Shown here one piece after another: positions 35,650 through 44,285 of a stretch of 64,000 nt of DNA. The notes below the pieces were generated by a model, which was not told where the DNA came from, searched no databases, and saw only the letters and a list, made by a program, of their open reading frames with translations. The stretch covers positions 1-64,000 of the forward strand of contig DASZWQ010000017.1 of NCBI GenBank assembly GCA_035546535.1, written 5' to 3'. How positions within the stretch are numbered: the stretch's first letter is position 1; every line of letters begins with the position of its first letter. The stretch comes from Pirellulales bacterium. Lineage in GTDB: Bacteria; Planctomycetota; Planctomycetia; Pirellulales; JACPPG01. The position numbers and the translations under genes are program-made.

Positions 35650-37533
35650 CTACTTCGTGACCCGTTCAAGCACATAGATATAAGCTGGCGTGCCCGCAAC
35701 GGTCTTGAACTCCGTGGGGCGCGGCAGATCTGGGTTGTAGCTGTAGCAGATTTTCAGCTTGTCACCTTCCAGCGAGATGATTCCTTTCAGGGTTTTGTCG
35801 CCTAGCCGGTCCGCCCCCAGATCGACCCACATCGGTTTCTTGCTGACTTCGAGTTTCAATTGATAAGCGGCCGTCCGTCGATTGGGCCGAAGCCATTTGT
35901 CGCCGCTAATCGCATCGATGGTGCCGGCCGCTTGCGACTCGTCGTGGCCCGAGAATTCACAGTCGATGATCTTCCATTTGCCTTGCAGCTTCTCGAGCTC
36001 GGGCGAAAGCTTGGCGGCCGCGGTCGATGCGTTATCTGCGGTCGCAGTTTTCACGCCCACTCCGTTTGTGCGTTCCAGCACGTACAAGTAGCCCTTGGCG
36101 TTTGGCGTCGTTTTGAATTCCGACGGCCGTGGAAGTTTCGGGTCATAGGCGTAGCAGATAGTGAGCTTGTCCCCTTCGAGTGAACAGATTCCCTTCAAGG
36201 TCTCATCGCCAAGGCGATCGGCCGATAGATCGACCCATATCGGGCTTTTGCTGAGATCCATCGTCAGCCGATATTCGCCCGTCCGGCGACCTGGGCGCAG
36301 CCATTTGCCATCTTGAATTGTGTGTACCGTGCCCACGATGCCTGCGTCGACTCCGCCCGAGAACTCACACTGGACGATCTTCCACGTGCCATCAATTGGC
36401 TGATCGGACTTCGCATCAGGACTAGTGTTTAACGACGCCCCCTCCTGTTTGTCCTGGGCGTGCAGGTTCGCAGTGATGGTCAACCCTGTCCCCGGGACAA
36501 ACAGCAGAAGGCCTGCCATGAAAACCGCACGCGCGAAGTGGTTGGCTCGACGTCGGTCGGCGCTTACGTACCGCATGATGGCCTCCAATCTTTGTGAATT
36601 GACTTCCAAGGGTCGTACTCCGGGCAAGGCGACAAGCGACCGCAATCTTCCTCGCTGCTCGAGAACGTTCAACAACGCCCGCGCATACACAACCGGCTTA
36701 CAACCGATGCCGGCGATGACCTCTTCGTCGCAACAGTGCTCGCGGGCGCGGCTCATATTTTGATTCACCCACCAGATCAATGGGTTAAACCACCAGATCA
36801 GCTGTGCGGCGAGTTGCATCTTGCTTGCCAATTCATCGCGTCTGCGAACGTGGACTAGCTCGTGTGCCAGAACGAGTTCGGCGTGTTCGTCAGCCATACC
36901 GGACAAAAGCGATTCGGGCAGCAGGATCGTAGGTCGCAACAGCCCGAATACCGCGGGACCGATCGGCCGGGATGTGACGGCGAGCCTGACGCGCCGACCT
37001 ATCCCCAGCCGACGCGACAGCTCGATGATCGCGACCCTGTGCCGTTCGTCGACCGGAAGGCTCGAGCGCCGGATCAAGATCGAGGCAACGAAATGTTTAC
37101 CGGCAACGTAAACCACACCGAGCGCGAGGCCGCCAGCCCAAACGTAAAACCCGATAACGCCTGCACGCGGCCACTTAATCGTTGGATGGCGAAGTTCGCC
37201 GGCGGCGGGCCCGCTGTCGTGCCGCTGCTGTGCAAATTGTTCGCTCACCGGCGCGATGGATGCTGAGGGTGCTGAGGCGTCCTGGGGAACGACTTCGGTG
37301 GCGAGGGATGTCGATTTCGAATTAACTAGTGCCCAGCTGAAGAGACTCGTCGGACTGCTCCAGACTGGCGGCACGAGCGCCTTGAAAAGAACGAGCATCC
37401 ACAAGGCGTAGGCCAACCGAGGTCTTCGACGGCACCACAGCCTCACTGAAACCGCGACCAGGGTCGCAACGACGGCCACTTGCCAAAGTTGAACCCACGC
37501 CAGCTGCGCGAAATCGTCGAGATAGCGGTTCAT
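35650..37533 (-). CDS. BlaR1-like M56 membrane metallopeptidase with two TIGR03067 domains
   Basis: It has 627 residues. Four or more membrane helices surround a cytoplasmic zinc protease: HELVHVRRRDELA with HExxH at residues 224-228, and SRAREHCCDEEVIA that supplies the third ligand. BlaR1/MecR1 proteins sense a signal outside and cleave a BlaI repressor. Here the outer sensor is not a penicillin-binding domain; instead, residues 391-495 and 520-625 form two copies of a TIGR03067-like domain (GTWKIVQCEFSGG and GKWKIIDCEFSGH), with WLRPGRRT and SPIWVDLSADRLGDETLKGI. The ATG overlaps the stop codon of the BlaI-like gene upstream, so the pair is coupled. Confidence 0.92.
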   Translation of the reverse strand: MNRYLDDFAQLAWVQLWQVAVVATLVAVSVRLWCRRRPRLAYALWMLVLFKALVPPVWSSPTSLFSWALVNSKSTSLATEVVPQDASAPSASIAPVSEQFAQQRHDSGPAAGELRHPTIKWPRAGVIGFYVWAGGLALGVVYVAGKHFVASILIRRSSLPVDERHRVAIIELSRRLGIGRRVRLAVTSRPIGPAVFGLLRPTILLPESLLSGMADEHAELVLAHELVHVRRRDELASKMQLAAQLIWWFNPLIWWVNQNMSRAREHCCDEEVIAGIGCKPVVYARALLNVLEQRGRLRSLVALPGVRPLEVNSQRLEAIMRYVSADRRRANHFARAVFMAGLLLFVPGTGLTITANLHAQDKQEGASLNTSPDAKSDQPIDGTWKIVQCEFSGGVDAGIVGTVHTIQDGKWLRPGRRTGEYRLTMDLSKSPIWVDLSADRLGDETLKGICSLEGDKLTICYAYDPKLPRPSEFKTTPNAKGYLYVLERTNGVGVKTATADNASTAAAKLSPELEKLQGKWKIIDCEFSGHDESQAAGTIDAISGDKWLRPNRRTAAYQLKLEVSKKPMWVDLGADRLGDKTLKGIISLEGDKLKICYSYNPDLPRPTEFKTVAGTPAYIYVLERVTK

Positions 37534-37913
37534 GGCGAGCCTCTTTCCAACTGGTCCAATAGTTTGCGTAGTTCTTCAATCTCGTCGGTGGTCAGTCCAC
37601 GATCGTTGACCATGTGTTGAAAGAGTGGGAGGACTTCGCCGTCGAACAGCCGATTGAGCATGTCGTCCACGACCTCGCCGATGACGCGCCCGGGCTGAAC
37701 GGTTGGCCGATAGACATTGCTACGACCGACGCGAATCGTCTTGACGTATCCTTTCGCCTCCAGCCGGCGCAAGTATGTCTGGACCGTCTTGAAATCGAGC
37801 CCGCGATCCGCCGGGAGTGCCTCAAGCACCTGGCGGACGCTCGCCTGGCGCAATTCCCAGACGACGCGGGCAATCTCTAGTTCCGACTTGGCTACCGGTG
37901 GTCGCTTGGCCAC
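37530..37913 (-). CDS. BlaI/MecI-like winged-helix repressor
   Basis: The GTG at 37913 follows GGAGGAG by seven bases and gives 127 residues, the usual size of BlaI; the open frame upstream to 38057 runs through the operator and is not coding. The winged helix is ELEIARVVWELRQASVRQVL, then RGLDFKTVQTYLRRLEAKGY (recognition helix) and the wing VKTIRVGRSNVYRP. The C-terminus is a dimerisation helix. It overlaps the BlaR1-like gene by four bases. A perfect palindrome covers its promoter, so the operon is probably autorepressed and induced when BlaR1 cleaves BlaI. Confidence 0.95.
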   Translation of the reverse strand: MAKRPPVAKSELEIARVVWELRQASVRQVLEALPADRGLDFKTVQTYLRRLEAKGYVKTIRVGRSNVYRPTVQPGRVIGEVVDDMLNRLFDGEVLPLFQHMVNDRGLTTDEIEELRKLLDQLERGSP

Positions 37914-37938
37914 GAAATACTCCTCCGCATCACGCTTA

Positions 37939-37978
37939 CATTTGAACGCTATGATAGCGTTCAAATGAACGCCGTCAA
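37939..37978 (-). promoter_or_regulatory. BlaI-type promoter with overlapping 29-bp palindromic operator
   Basis: On the minus strand the -35 is TTGACG (37973-37978) and the -10 is TATCAT (37951-37956), with a 16-base spacer; each matches five of six consensus bases. A perfect inverted repeat with 14-base arms and one central base covers 37939-37967 and lies right over the -10. The half site TTGAACG recurs, because CGTTCAAATGAACG (37958-37971) is a second, overlapping palindrome. The GTG start is 26 bases away. The layout fits a repressor blocking polymerase. Confidence 0.85.
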
Positions 37979-38066
37979 TGCCCGTGTGAGATTTTTTGGC
38001 AAGAATGAATCGTAGGCTGCCGCGCCCCCTCGGTGCTACGGCGCAGATAATCGACATCGCGCCGGA

Positions 38067-39059
38067 TTAGAAAAGTCGCAGCTGCACGGCCGAGGCTATG
38101 GCCAGCGCCCGGGAGCCAGGACAGTGCTTACCGTCGAGCGGATAGGCCCGATGCCCAGCCCGGCGTAGGCAATCGACAAAGCTTTCGGGGCCATGCGTGC
38201 AATAGACGACGCGCGGCGCGACTTGCTCAATGGCCGACAGCAGTTCGTCGTAGTCGGCATGATCCGAGAGCGGAATGGCATGATCGACGCCCAACCGTCG
38301 CGTGGAGTGCATGGCCCAGCCGGTGACTGCGAACGTGACGGGATTTCGGATTCTCCCCAGATCGGCGCGCGAGTGTCGTTGCGGGGGCACGATCACGACG
38401 CAATCGTCGCGCGGCTTGCCGCGATACAGTTCGATCGCCCCCAACTCGACGCCGCAATCGCGATAGACCAGGCTGATTTCGTAGATCTCCTGGTGCTGCT
38501 GCACTGCGATGCCGGCCATCGCAAGAATGGCCGTCACTTCTTGTGCCTTGCCAAGCGAGTAAGCCTGCACGACAGGCGTCAGGCCGCGCGAAAGCGTCTC
38601 ACGAATCAGATCCACGAGGCGCTCGATCGCCTCGGCACGAGGCAGATGACGGTGTGCAGGGTTGCCGTAGGTCGACTCGATGACCAGGAGGTCGGCCCGC
38701 GGCAACTCGGCACGTTCGGCGGTGGCCGATTCCGCCAGCTTGAAGTCGCCCGTGTACAGCAAGCGTTGCTCGCCGTCGTCGGCCAGCAACATGGCCGATC
38801 CCAGGCAATGTCCCGCCGGATAGGTCGTGAGCTGCAGCCCGCCCCAAGAGATCGTTTGGCGGTAGGGCATCTCCAGCACCGGCCGGCGGCCCATCCGCGC
38901 GTGATAGAGCCGTGCCGTGTGTGGTGTACACAAGGCAAACTCGTGCCGCGCCATGTGATCACGATGCGCGTGCGAAATAAAGCCGCGCGGCTGGCGGCGC
39001 CGGAAGTCGACCGCCAGGTCAGCCCGCGTAAGCTTCAGACCGCGATCGAAGTGAAACAT
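38067..39059 (-). CDS. MBL-fold exonuclease-like protein
   Basis: It has 330 residues. The N-terminal metal motif is GFISHAHRDHMARH (HxHxDH), and the second strand is TTYPAGHCLGSAMLL. LLYTGDFKL supplies the Asp ligand, and LLVIESTYGNPAHR is the beta-CASP-linked strand seen in mRNA 3'-end-processing and RNase J relatives. A C-terminal SDHADYDELLSAIE and CTHGPES complete the metal site. It is probably a nuclease acting on RNA or DNA; the family includes ligase-associated DNA exonucleases, but no ligase gene lies nearby. It converges with nothing and ends 67 bases from the BlaI operator. Confidence 0.85.
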   Translation of the reverse strand: MFHFDRGLKLTRADLAVDFRRRQPRGFISHAHRDHMARHEFALCTPHTARLYHARMGRRPVLEMPYRQTISWGGLQLTTYPAGHCLGSAMLLADDGEQRLLYTGDFKLAESATAERAELPRADLLVIESTYGNPAHRHLPRAEAIERLVDLIRETLSRGLTPVVQAYSLGKAQEVTAILAMAGIAVQQHQEIYEISLVYRDCGVELGAIELYRGKPRDDCVVIVPPQRHSRADLGRIRNPVTFAVTGWAMHSTRRLGVDHAIPLSDHADYDELLSAIEQVAPRVVYCTHGPESFVDCLRRAGHRAYPLDGKHCPGSRALAIASAVQLRLF

Positions 39060-39149
39060 GGCGCCGCGCCTGCTGAGTCGCGATCACATCAACCACACGA
39101 GTCACAACATTCACCAAGACGGCGCTCTTGCAAAGCGTCCCCGCGATAG

Positions 39150-40043
39150 CTAACGCCTCGCGGGCTGCGACGCCAACTTGCCTGCCGGTGACAGGCCCGC
39201 GGCTTTCCAGACTTTATCGAGGGCTTGCCCAGCACGCTTGATGCTTGCCTCGCGTCGCAACCCTTTCAATTGATCGGGATGGGCTGCCGGCGTTACGGGA
39301 CCGTCGAATCCCATTTCGGCAAGGGCCACCAGCGCCGCCGACGAATCCAGTGCGCCCCCCTCGCCGGGAAGCATACGCTGGCTGGCCTTGAGCTCGCCGG
39401 CGGGGACGTCGGCCGGCGCATCGGCAAGCCGCGCCGCGATCAGTCGCTCGCCGCCCAATTTCTTGAGTGCCTCGAGCGAGCTGCCGGTGACGTGTAAGTC
39501 CCACAGATCGACGATCGCGCCGACGTTCTTGGCCGGTACGCTGGAAAGCAGTAGCAACAGCGCATCGGTCGTGTGAATGAATTCAAAGGCTTTGCCTTGC
39601 CGCGCTTCGGGAGCAGTGATCAGGCCGACACCCAGGCGCATGCCGTGCGGTTCGAGCGCCTTCGCCAGCTCGGCGAGCCGTTTACGGATGGTCTCAAACC
39701 GCTGGTGAAAGGGCTGCTCGTCGTTGGCGGGCTCGAGCCAGCTGAGGGCCCGACGGAAGCCCCCTTCGGCCGCGACCGTGGCCCATTCGTTCAATTGGGC
39801 CAGATCCGCGCGAAAAGTCGTTTCGTCGCCTTGCCAGCGCGTCGGCAGTTCGAATTCGCCGACTTGCAACTTGGCGCTATCCAGCAATCGCCGGGCGTGT
39901 GCCGCACCGTGCGATTTGACCTGCGCGACATACTCCATCACATCCAGACCGAGCCCGCGAAATCCGAATGACAGGGCCGACTCGATCAACTCACTCTGAC
40001 TCCCCGAAAGGCCCAGGGCCTTGGGGCTCAGATTCTTGAACAT
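39150..40043 (-). CDS. Xylose-isomerase-like TIM-barrel protein
   Basis: The ATG at 40043 follows GGAGGAG and gives 297 residues. The fold signature is that of AP endonuclease 2/sugar isomerases: ALSFGFRGLGLDVMEYVAQV near residue 25, EWATVAAEGGFRRALSWLEP near 90, LAKALEPHGMRLGVGLITAP near 130, and IVDLWDLHVTG near 185, with RLIAARLADAP. The residues that bind metals in true xylose isomerases are only partly kept, so I call it a sugar-phosphate isomerase/epimerase-like protein without a defined substrate. It is divergent from uppP (288-base shared region). Confidence 0.75.
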   Translation of the reverse strand: MFKNLSPKALGLSGSQSELIESALSFGFRGLGLDVMEYVAQVKSHGAAHARRLLDSAKLQVGEFELPTRWQGDETTFRADLAQLNEWATVAAEGGFRRALSWLEPANDEQPFHQRFETIRKRLAELAKALEPHGMRLGVGLITAPEARQGKAFEFIHTTDALLLLLSSVPAKNVGAIVDLWDLHVTGSSLEALKKLGGERLIAARLADAPADVPAGELKASQRMLPGEGGALDSSAALVALAEMGFDGPVTPAAHPDQLKGLRREASIKRAGQALDKVWKAAGLSPAGKLASQPARR

Positions 40044-40331
40044 CCGCTCCTCCGGTACCTCGATTCGCTGCACTGTTGACCAAAACGGCATTATGGCAAA
40101 TTGCGGCGTTTCTTCAACCGCGGTGGCGCGCCGCCAGCATCCTGTGCATCGCGGGAACGACGCGGATTTGTTTTCCGCAGCCGACGTGTGGGATTGAGCT
40201 ATATTTGACGATTCGCCGGCCCACGTCTCAGGGCCATCAGACGCTATCAACCTGTCCATGGCACGCCGGACGAAGGGCGTGGCTGTGCTACGTTTCAGCG
40301 CTTACTTTTCAATACTTGCGAGCACCTGCGC

Positions 40332-41123
40332 ATGGAATACCTTCGCATCATCATCCTGGGCATCGTGCAGGGAATCACCGAGTTCCTGCCGATCAGCTCC
40401 GACGGCCACCTGGTGGTCGCCGATCAGCTCGTCGAGCGGTTTTCCTCGGTGCCGCTTTCGAAGCAAAGCATCATCGTCACGATCATCCTGCACTTGGGTA
40501 CGCTGGCCGCGATCCTGATCGTCTACAGGGAGCAGATCCTGCGTTTGCTCACCAAGGACTGGCGTGTCATCGGGCTGTTGATCGTGGGAACCATTCCGGC
40601 GGCCGTCACCGGTTTGGTGCTCGAAGAGCTTTTCGAAGATTATCTGGTCAACCCACTGCTGACCGGCTGCCTTCTGCCCCTGAACGGATTATTGCTGTTT
40701 TACATCGACCGCAAGAAGCAGGGGGACGTCGAGTACGAGAACCTGAGCTACAAGCAAGCACTCTTTATCGGCTGCTGCCAGGCGTTCGCGCCGCTGCCGG
40801 GCATCTCGCGCAGCGGTACCACGATCGCCGGAGGTCTGGCGGCCGGAATGCGTCGCGACGCGGCCGCCACGTTTTCCTTCCTGCTCGCCATTCCCGCCAT
40901 CGGCGGCGCGGTGACCGTGGCCTTTGCCAAGCTCTTGATCAAGGGAGCCGAGGACCTTCCCTCGCCCGGCGTGTTGGTCTTGGGGGCCGTGATCTCATTC
41001 GTTGTCGGCCTGGTGTCGCTACGTCTCTTGCTGCGGCTGTTGCGCGAAGGACTGCTCGACCCGTTCGGCTACTGGTGCATCGCGCTGGGGCTGGGTGTCG
41101 TTATTTGGAAGTTGTTCAGTTGA
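40332..41123 (+). CDS. uppP: Undecaprenyl-diphosphate phosphatase (UppP/BacA family)
   Basis: It regenerates the undecaprenyl phosphate carrier for cell-wall and polysaccharide synthesis. The 263-residue membrane protein shows the family motifs: GIVQGITEFLPISSDGHLVV near residue 10 and PGISRSGTTIAGGLAAGMRR near 155, the catalytic Glu/Arg/Ser sites. Eight hydrophobic segments fit the known fold. The loop reads SSDGHL where SSTGHL or SSSGHL is usual. The gene stands alone; the overlap with a longer frame in another register is accidental. Confidence 0.93.
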   Translation: MEYLRIIILGIVQGITEFLPISSDGHLVVADQLVERFSSVPLSKQSIIVTIILHLGTLAAILIVYREQILRLLTKDWRVIGLLIVGTIPAAVTGLVLEELFEDYLVNPLLTGCLLPLNGLLLFYIDRKKQGDVEYENLSYKQALFIGCCQAFAPLPGISRSGTTIAGGLAAGMRRDAAATFSFLLAIPAIGGAVTVAFAKLLIKGAEDLPSPGVLVLGAVISFVVGLVSLRLLLRLLREGLLDPFGYWCIALGLGVVIWKLFS

Positions 41124-41320
41124 GCGGGGCGCGAGCGTTTACTTGGCGCGGATCGGCACCCAAATTATTCAATTAGTGGAATTATTCAACGCGAAAAAAG
41201 CACTTCGCGTTCCGTCGAAACAGCGCGGCAGGTAAAGGGCCGAGCGAAACGGGGTCGCCGATAACGGGACGGCACGGACGAAGTGACGATCGTGTTTCTG
41301 TCGGGCCAAAGGCCCGCAGC

Positions 41321-41590
41321 TCACATCTCGTCGAGCCGCAGTTGCTCGGCGGCGATGCGGTAGAGCGTCCGCTCGAGGCGACGGTGATGTCGCGGCGCTT
41401 GGGGCCGGGCGTGAGCATGCCCTCGTAGAATTCGCGCAGCCGTTCGATAGGCCGGCGGTTGCGAACGTCCTCGGCTCCAGGTCCCATTTTACCGGCCGGA
41501 GTGGCCTGATTTCGAGACCGGATTTGTCGATTAGTTCGCGTCCGCGTAAGTGCGCGGAAGCCTTGTCGGGCGTCGTCCCTACGAGGGGCT
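41321..41590 (-). pseudogene. Probable remnant of a protein-coding gene, several frameshifts
   Basis: Three stretches in different frames read like pieces of one protein: SAHLRGRELIDKSGLEIRPL with RPVKWDLEPRTFA, then ERLREFYEGMLTPGPKRRDI, then ERTLYRIAAEQLRLDEM with a TGA stop at 41321-41323. The last two pieces join if one base is added or removed near 41380, and the first joins near 41460. No single frame gives a full protein. I do not recognise the family. An alternative is chance similarity in a GC-rich frame. Confidence 0.35.
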
Positions 41591-41608
41591 GAGGCTTGTG
41601 GCGCGCAC

Positions 41609-41639
41609 AAAAAAGCGAGGCGCCACTGGGGCGCCTCGC
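41609..41639 (-). terminator. Rho-independent terminator of the Gfo/Idh/MocA gene
   Basis: A perfect 10-bp GC-rich stem (41615-41624 with 41630-41639) and a five-base loop precede, on the minus strand, a run of six T (the A run at 41609-41614 on the plus strand). It is 35 bases downstream of the oxidoreductase stop codon. Confidence 0.85.
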
Positions 41640-41673
41640 GTTGAAATGCATCCTTGATTGAGCAAACGCTCTT

Positions 41674-42984
41674 CTACACGACCTGCGTTACGCCCGGCGT
41701 GGCCACGACCGGCGTCGGCGGCGAGGCGGTCCAGGCGTATTCCTTCGGTGCGAGGTTGATATCCGAACCGAGCGCCTGCTCCCAGGTAATCATCTTGCCC
41801 GAGTAGGTCGCCATGCGGCCGAGAATTGCCGTCATGCTCGACAGGGCACCGTTTTCGGCTTCGTTCAGCGGATAGCCCGCGCGGATGCTGGCGAACAGGT
41901 CGTCGTGCTCGACCTGGTACGGATTCTTCTTCTCGCCGCGGAAGCGCCAATCGTCCCAACCCTTGATCTTGATCCGCCCTGCGCTGATATCCGATGTGCC
42001 ATGCGTGCCGATGGCGTGTTCGGTGACACTGTCCCAGCAATTGGGGATATGGCGGCAATAGCTGAACATCCGCGATCCATCGGCATACTCGAACTCGACC
42101 GCGTGATGGTCGAAGATTTCGCCGAAATCCTTGCCCGTGCGCACCTGCCGACCGCCCATGCCTTGAGCACGGACCGGGTAGCCGCGCTTCAACCAGTTGA
42201 CCACGTCCAGGTTGTGGATGTGCTGCTCGACGATATGGTCACCGCACAGCCAGTTGAAGTAATACCAGTTGCGCATCTGGTATTCCATGTCGGACTGATT
42301 CTCGGTGCGCGGATGGACCCACACGCCGGCGCCGTTCCAGTACACACGTGTGGCCAGGATGTCGCCGATCGCCCCGTCTTGCAGACGCTTGATCGTTTCG
42401 ATGTACGACGCTTCATGATGGCGCTGCAGGCCGACGCCAACACCCAAACCTTTTTGACGGGCACTCTGCGCGGCGGTCAGCACGGCCCGCACACCCGGTC
42501 CGTCGACGGCGACTGGTTTTTCCATGAAGACGTGCTTGCCGGCATCCACGGCGGCCTGGAAGTGGACGGGGCGGAAGCCCGGCGGCGTGGCCAGGATCAC
42601 CAGGTCGATTCCCGCGGCGAGCACTTTCTGATAGGCGTCGAATCCGACGAAGCGGCGTTCCTCAGGCACGTCGATCCGGCTGGCAATTTCGCCTTCCTTC
42701 ATCAAGCTCTGATGGCTGCCGTCGAGCCGATCCTTGAAGGCGTCCCCCATGGCAACGAGCTTGACGTTCCCCTTCGTGCGCAGCGCCTGGCTGGCAGCGC
42801 CGGTGCCGCGGCCACCGCAGCCGACCAGGCCGATCTTGATCGTGTCATCGCCGGCGGCATGTGCGTAACGAGCCGGACCGAGAGTGGCTGCCAGACTGCC
42901 CCCCACGACTGCCACGGTCGAGCTTTTCAAGAACGAACGACGAGAAGCATTCTGCGGATCGTTGGCTGGGGCATGCTCTGACAT
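41674..42984 (-). CDS. Tat-exported Gfo/Idh/MocA-family oxidoreductase
   Basis: The ATG at 42984 follows AGGAGAGCAGG and gives 436 residues. The signal is twin-arginine (ASRRSFLKSSTVAVVGGSLA), so the enzyme is exported with its NAD(P) cofactor. The Rossmann motif is IKIGLVGCGGRGTGAASQAL near residue 48. The second signature EKPVAVDGPGVRAVLTAA lies near 130 and carries the conserved Lys of the dehydrogenase site. LWLCGDHIVEQHIHNLDVV-type residues near 245 follow the catalytic His pattern. The gene is probably an exported sugar or inositol oxidoreductase of the planctomycete kind; its substrate is unknown. A terminator ends it. Confidence 0.93.
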   Translation of the reverse strand: MSEHAPANDPQNASRRSFLKSSTVAVVGGSLAATLGPARYAHAAGDDTIKIGLVGCGGRGTGAASQALRTKGNVKLVAMGDAFKDRLDGSHQSLMKEGEIASRIDVPEERRFVGFDAYQKVLAAGIDLVILATPPGFRPVHFQAAVDAGKHVFMEKPVAVDGPGVRAVLTAAQSARQKGLGVGVGLQRHHEASYIETIKRLQDGAIGDILATRVYWNGAGVWVHPRTENQSDMEYQMRNWYYFNWLCGDHIVEQHIHNLDVVNWLKRGYPVRAQGMGGRQVRTGKDFGEIFDHHAVEFEYADGSRMFSYCRHIPNCWDSVTEHAIGTHGTSDISAGRIKIKGWDDWRFRGEKKNPYQVEHDDLFASIRAGYPLNEAENGALSSMTAILGRMATYSGKMITWEQALGSDINLAPKEYAWTASPPTPVVATPGVTQVV

Positions 42985-43080
42985 AATCCTGCTCTCCTCA
43001 AACAAGGGCGGGTCTGGTGTTGTGAAATTATTAAAGGTTGCGTTTGGCCGCCTCGCCATCGGCGAGCGCGTGCCATTGAA

Positions 43081-44148
43081 TTACTGCTGCGAAGCATCGG
43101 CCGAGAATTTGATTTTCTCCTCGGCCGAGGGTTCATTCAGCGGGCGAACCACGCGGAACCCCAGAAACAAGGCATCCGTATAATACCAGATGCTCTGCGG
43201 AATTTGAGGATCCTGCTGCTTCCATTCCTTACTCGAACCGCGTCGGGCGGCACTGCGCAGCGCCGCCGGATCGTCATCCCACGACCCCCCGCGCACGCTG
43301 CGCGGCTCGACCTTTGTCGCCACGACAAGCGGGTTGGCGCCCGTCGCCTTCGTGTAGGCGTCCGGCGCGTACTGGTCGACGCACCATTCAGCCACGTTGC
43401 CGTGCATGTCGTGCAATCCCCAGGGATTGGGCTTTTTCTTGCCCACCGGGTGATATGCTTCGTTGCTGTTGTCGTAGTACCAGGCGTAGTCGTTCAGGTC
43501 GTCGGGGCTGTCGCCAAACGAATAGGCGGTCTTCGTGCCTGCCCGGCAGGCGTATTCCCATTCGGCTTCGGTGGGCAAGCGGTAATAGTGCCCGGTCTTG
43601 GCCGACAGCCACTCGCAGTATTTCTTGGCCGCGAGCTGCGTCATGCAAATCACCGGGTAACCTTCCTTACCCATGCCGAAGGTCATGTCCGTGTACGGCT
43701 TCGTCGGTCGGGTGACGGCGTCTGCCAGCTTGTCGAACTCGGTCGGCTCGCGCCCTTCGACTTTGCGCCGTTGAATGTCGAGACTGAACATGAACAGTTC
43801 GTACTCGTTCCACGTGACCTCGCACTTTCCCATCCAGAACGGGGCGATCTCGACCTCGTGCTGCGGCCCTTCGTCCTCCTTGCGCTCGGCTTCGCCGGCG
43901 GGGCTTCCCATCACGAACTTGCCCCCGGGAATCGGCACCATGTCGAACTTGACAGGCGTGCCGGGGATTTGCTCGGTGTAAGGTTTCATCTCCGCTTCGG
44001 CCTTGGCTTCGGCGTCGGGATTCGGCGTGGCCGCTTTGCCTTCGGCCGCCGGGAGCCGAGAAATCGGAACCGCGGCTGCCCATAGAAGGATTGCGGCCAA
44101 CAGGCGCACGCTTCGCAGAAGGATCAACAATCGGTGCGTCATCATCAT
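43081..44148 (-). CDS. FGE/SUMF1-fold protein lacking the catalytic cysteines
   Basis: A 355-residue exported protein with a signal peptide ([20 protein letters not shown]). The FGE-sulfatase domain is easy to see: [72 protein letters not shown] and [19 protein letters not shown]. In true formylglycine-generating enzymes, cysteines follow RGGS; here the line reads DDDPAALRS, with no Cys. It is therefore more likely a non-catalytic or structurally related member. Three ATG codons stand in a row (44142-44148). It lies directly upstream of the oxidoreductase gene, about 96 bases away. Confidence 0.9.
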   Translation of the reverse strand: MMMTHRLLILLRSVRLLAAILLWAAAVPISRLPAAEGKAATPNPDAEAKAEAEMKPYTEQIPGTPVKFDMVPIPGGKFVMGSPAGEAERKEDEGPQHEVEIAPFWMGKCEVTWNEYELFMFSLDIQRRKVEGREPTEFDKLADAVTRPTKPYTDMTFGMGKEGYPVICMTQLAAKKYCEWLSAKTGHYYRLPTEAEWEYACRAGTKTAYSFGDSPDDLNDYAWYYDNSNEAYHPVGKKKPNPWGLHDMHGNVAEWCVDQYAPDAYTKATGANPLVVATKVEPRSVRGGSWDDDPAALRSAARRGSSKEWKQQDPQIPQSIWYYTDALFLGFRVVRPLNEPSAEEKIKFSADASQQ

Positions 44149-44285
44149 CGAGACTATAATTTCCAAAGGTTCAAGAACTCTCGCCGGTCACTTGTCGTGC
44201 GGCGATACTCGTTCCGCGGTCACGATGGCCGGAACGATTTTGTAGCGATGTCAGCACATCAACCAGGGCATCGGCAGGGAAATAC

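Larger units (their letters stand above)
41124..41673. other. Intergenic stretch, 550 bases, with direct repeat, hairpin and gene remnant
   Basis: It separates uppP from the Gfo/Idh/MocA gene. The ten-base string AATTATTCAA occurs twice at 41163-41172 and 41180-41189. A hairpin with perfect 8-bp arms (41188-41195 with 41204-41211) follows. A degraded minus-strand frame occupies about 41321-41590, and a terminator on the minus strand lies at 41609-41639. All are listed separately where supported. Confidence 0.5.

Noticed and set aside
40076-41176. Plus-strand 366-codon frame overlapping uppP in another register
   Set aside because: uppP occupies the same strand in a different frame with full family motifs; the longer frame is Arg-rich and has no domain.
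41905-42981. Plus-strand open frame of 358 codons
   Set aside because: It is antisense to the Gfo/Idh/MocA gene, which has a Tat signal, Rossmann motif and terminator.
43052-43066. CTCGCC/GGCGAG hairpin downstream of the FGE-fold gene region
   Set aside because: Six-base arms and no T run on either side; common by chance in GC-rich DNA, and it lies upstream of the oxidoreductase gene's start rather than after its stop.
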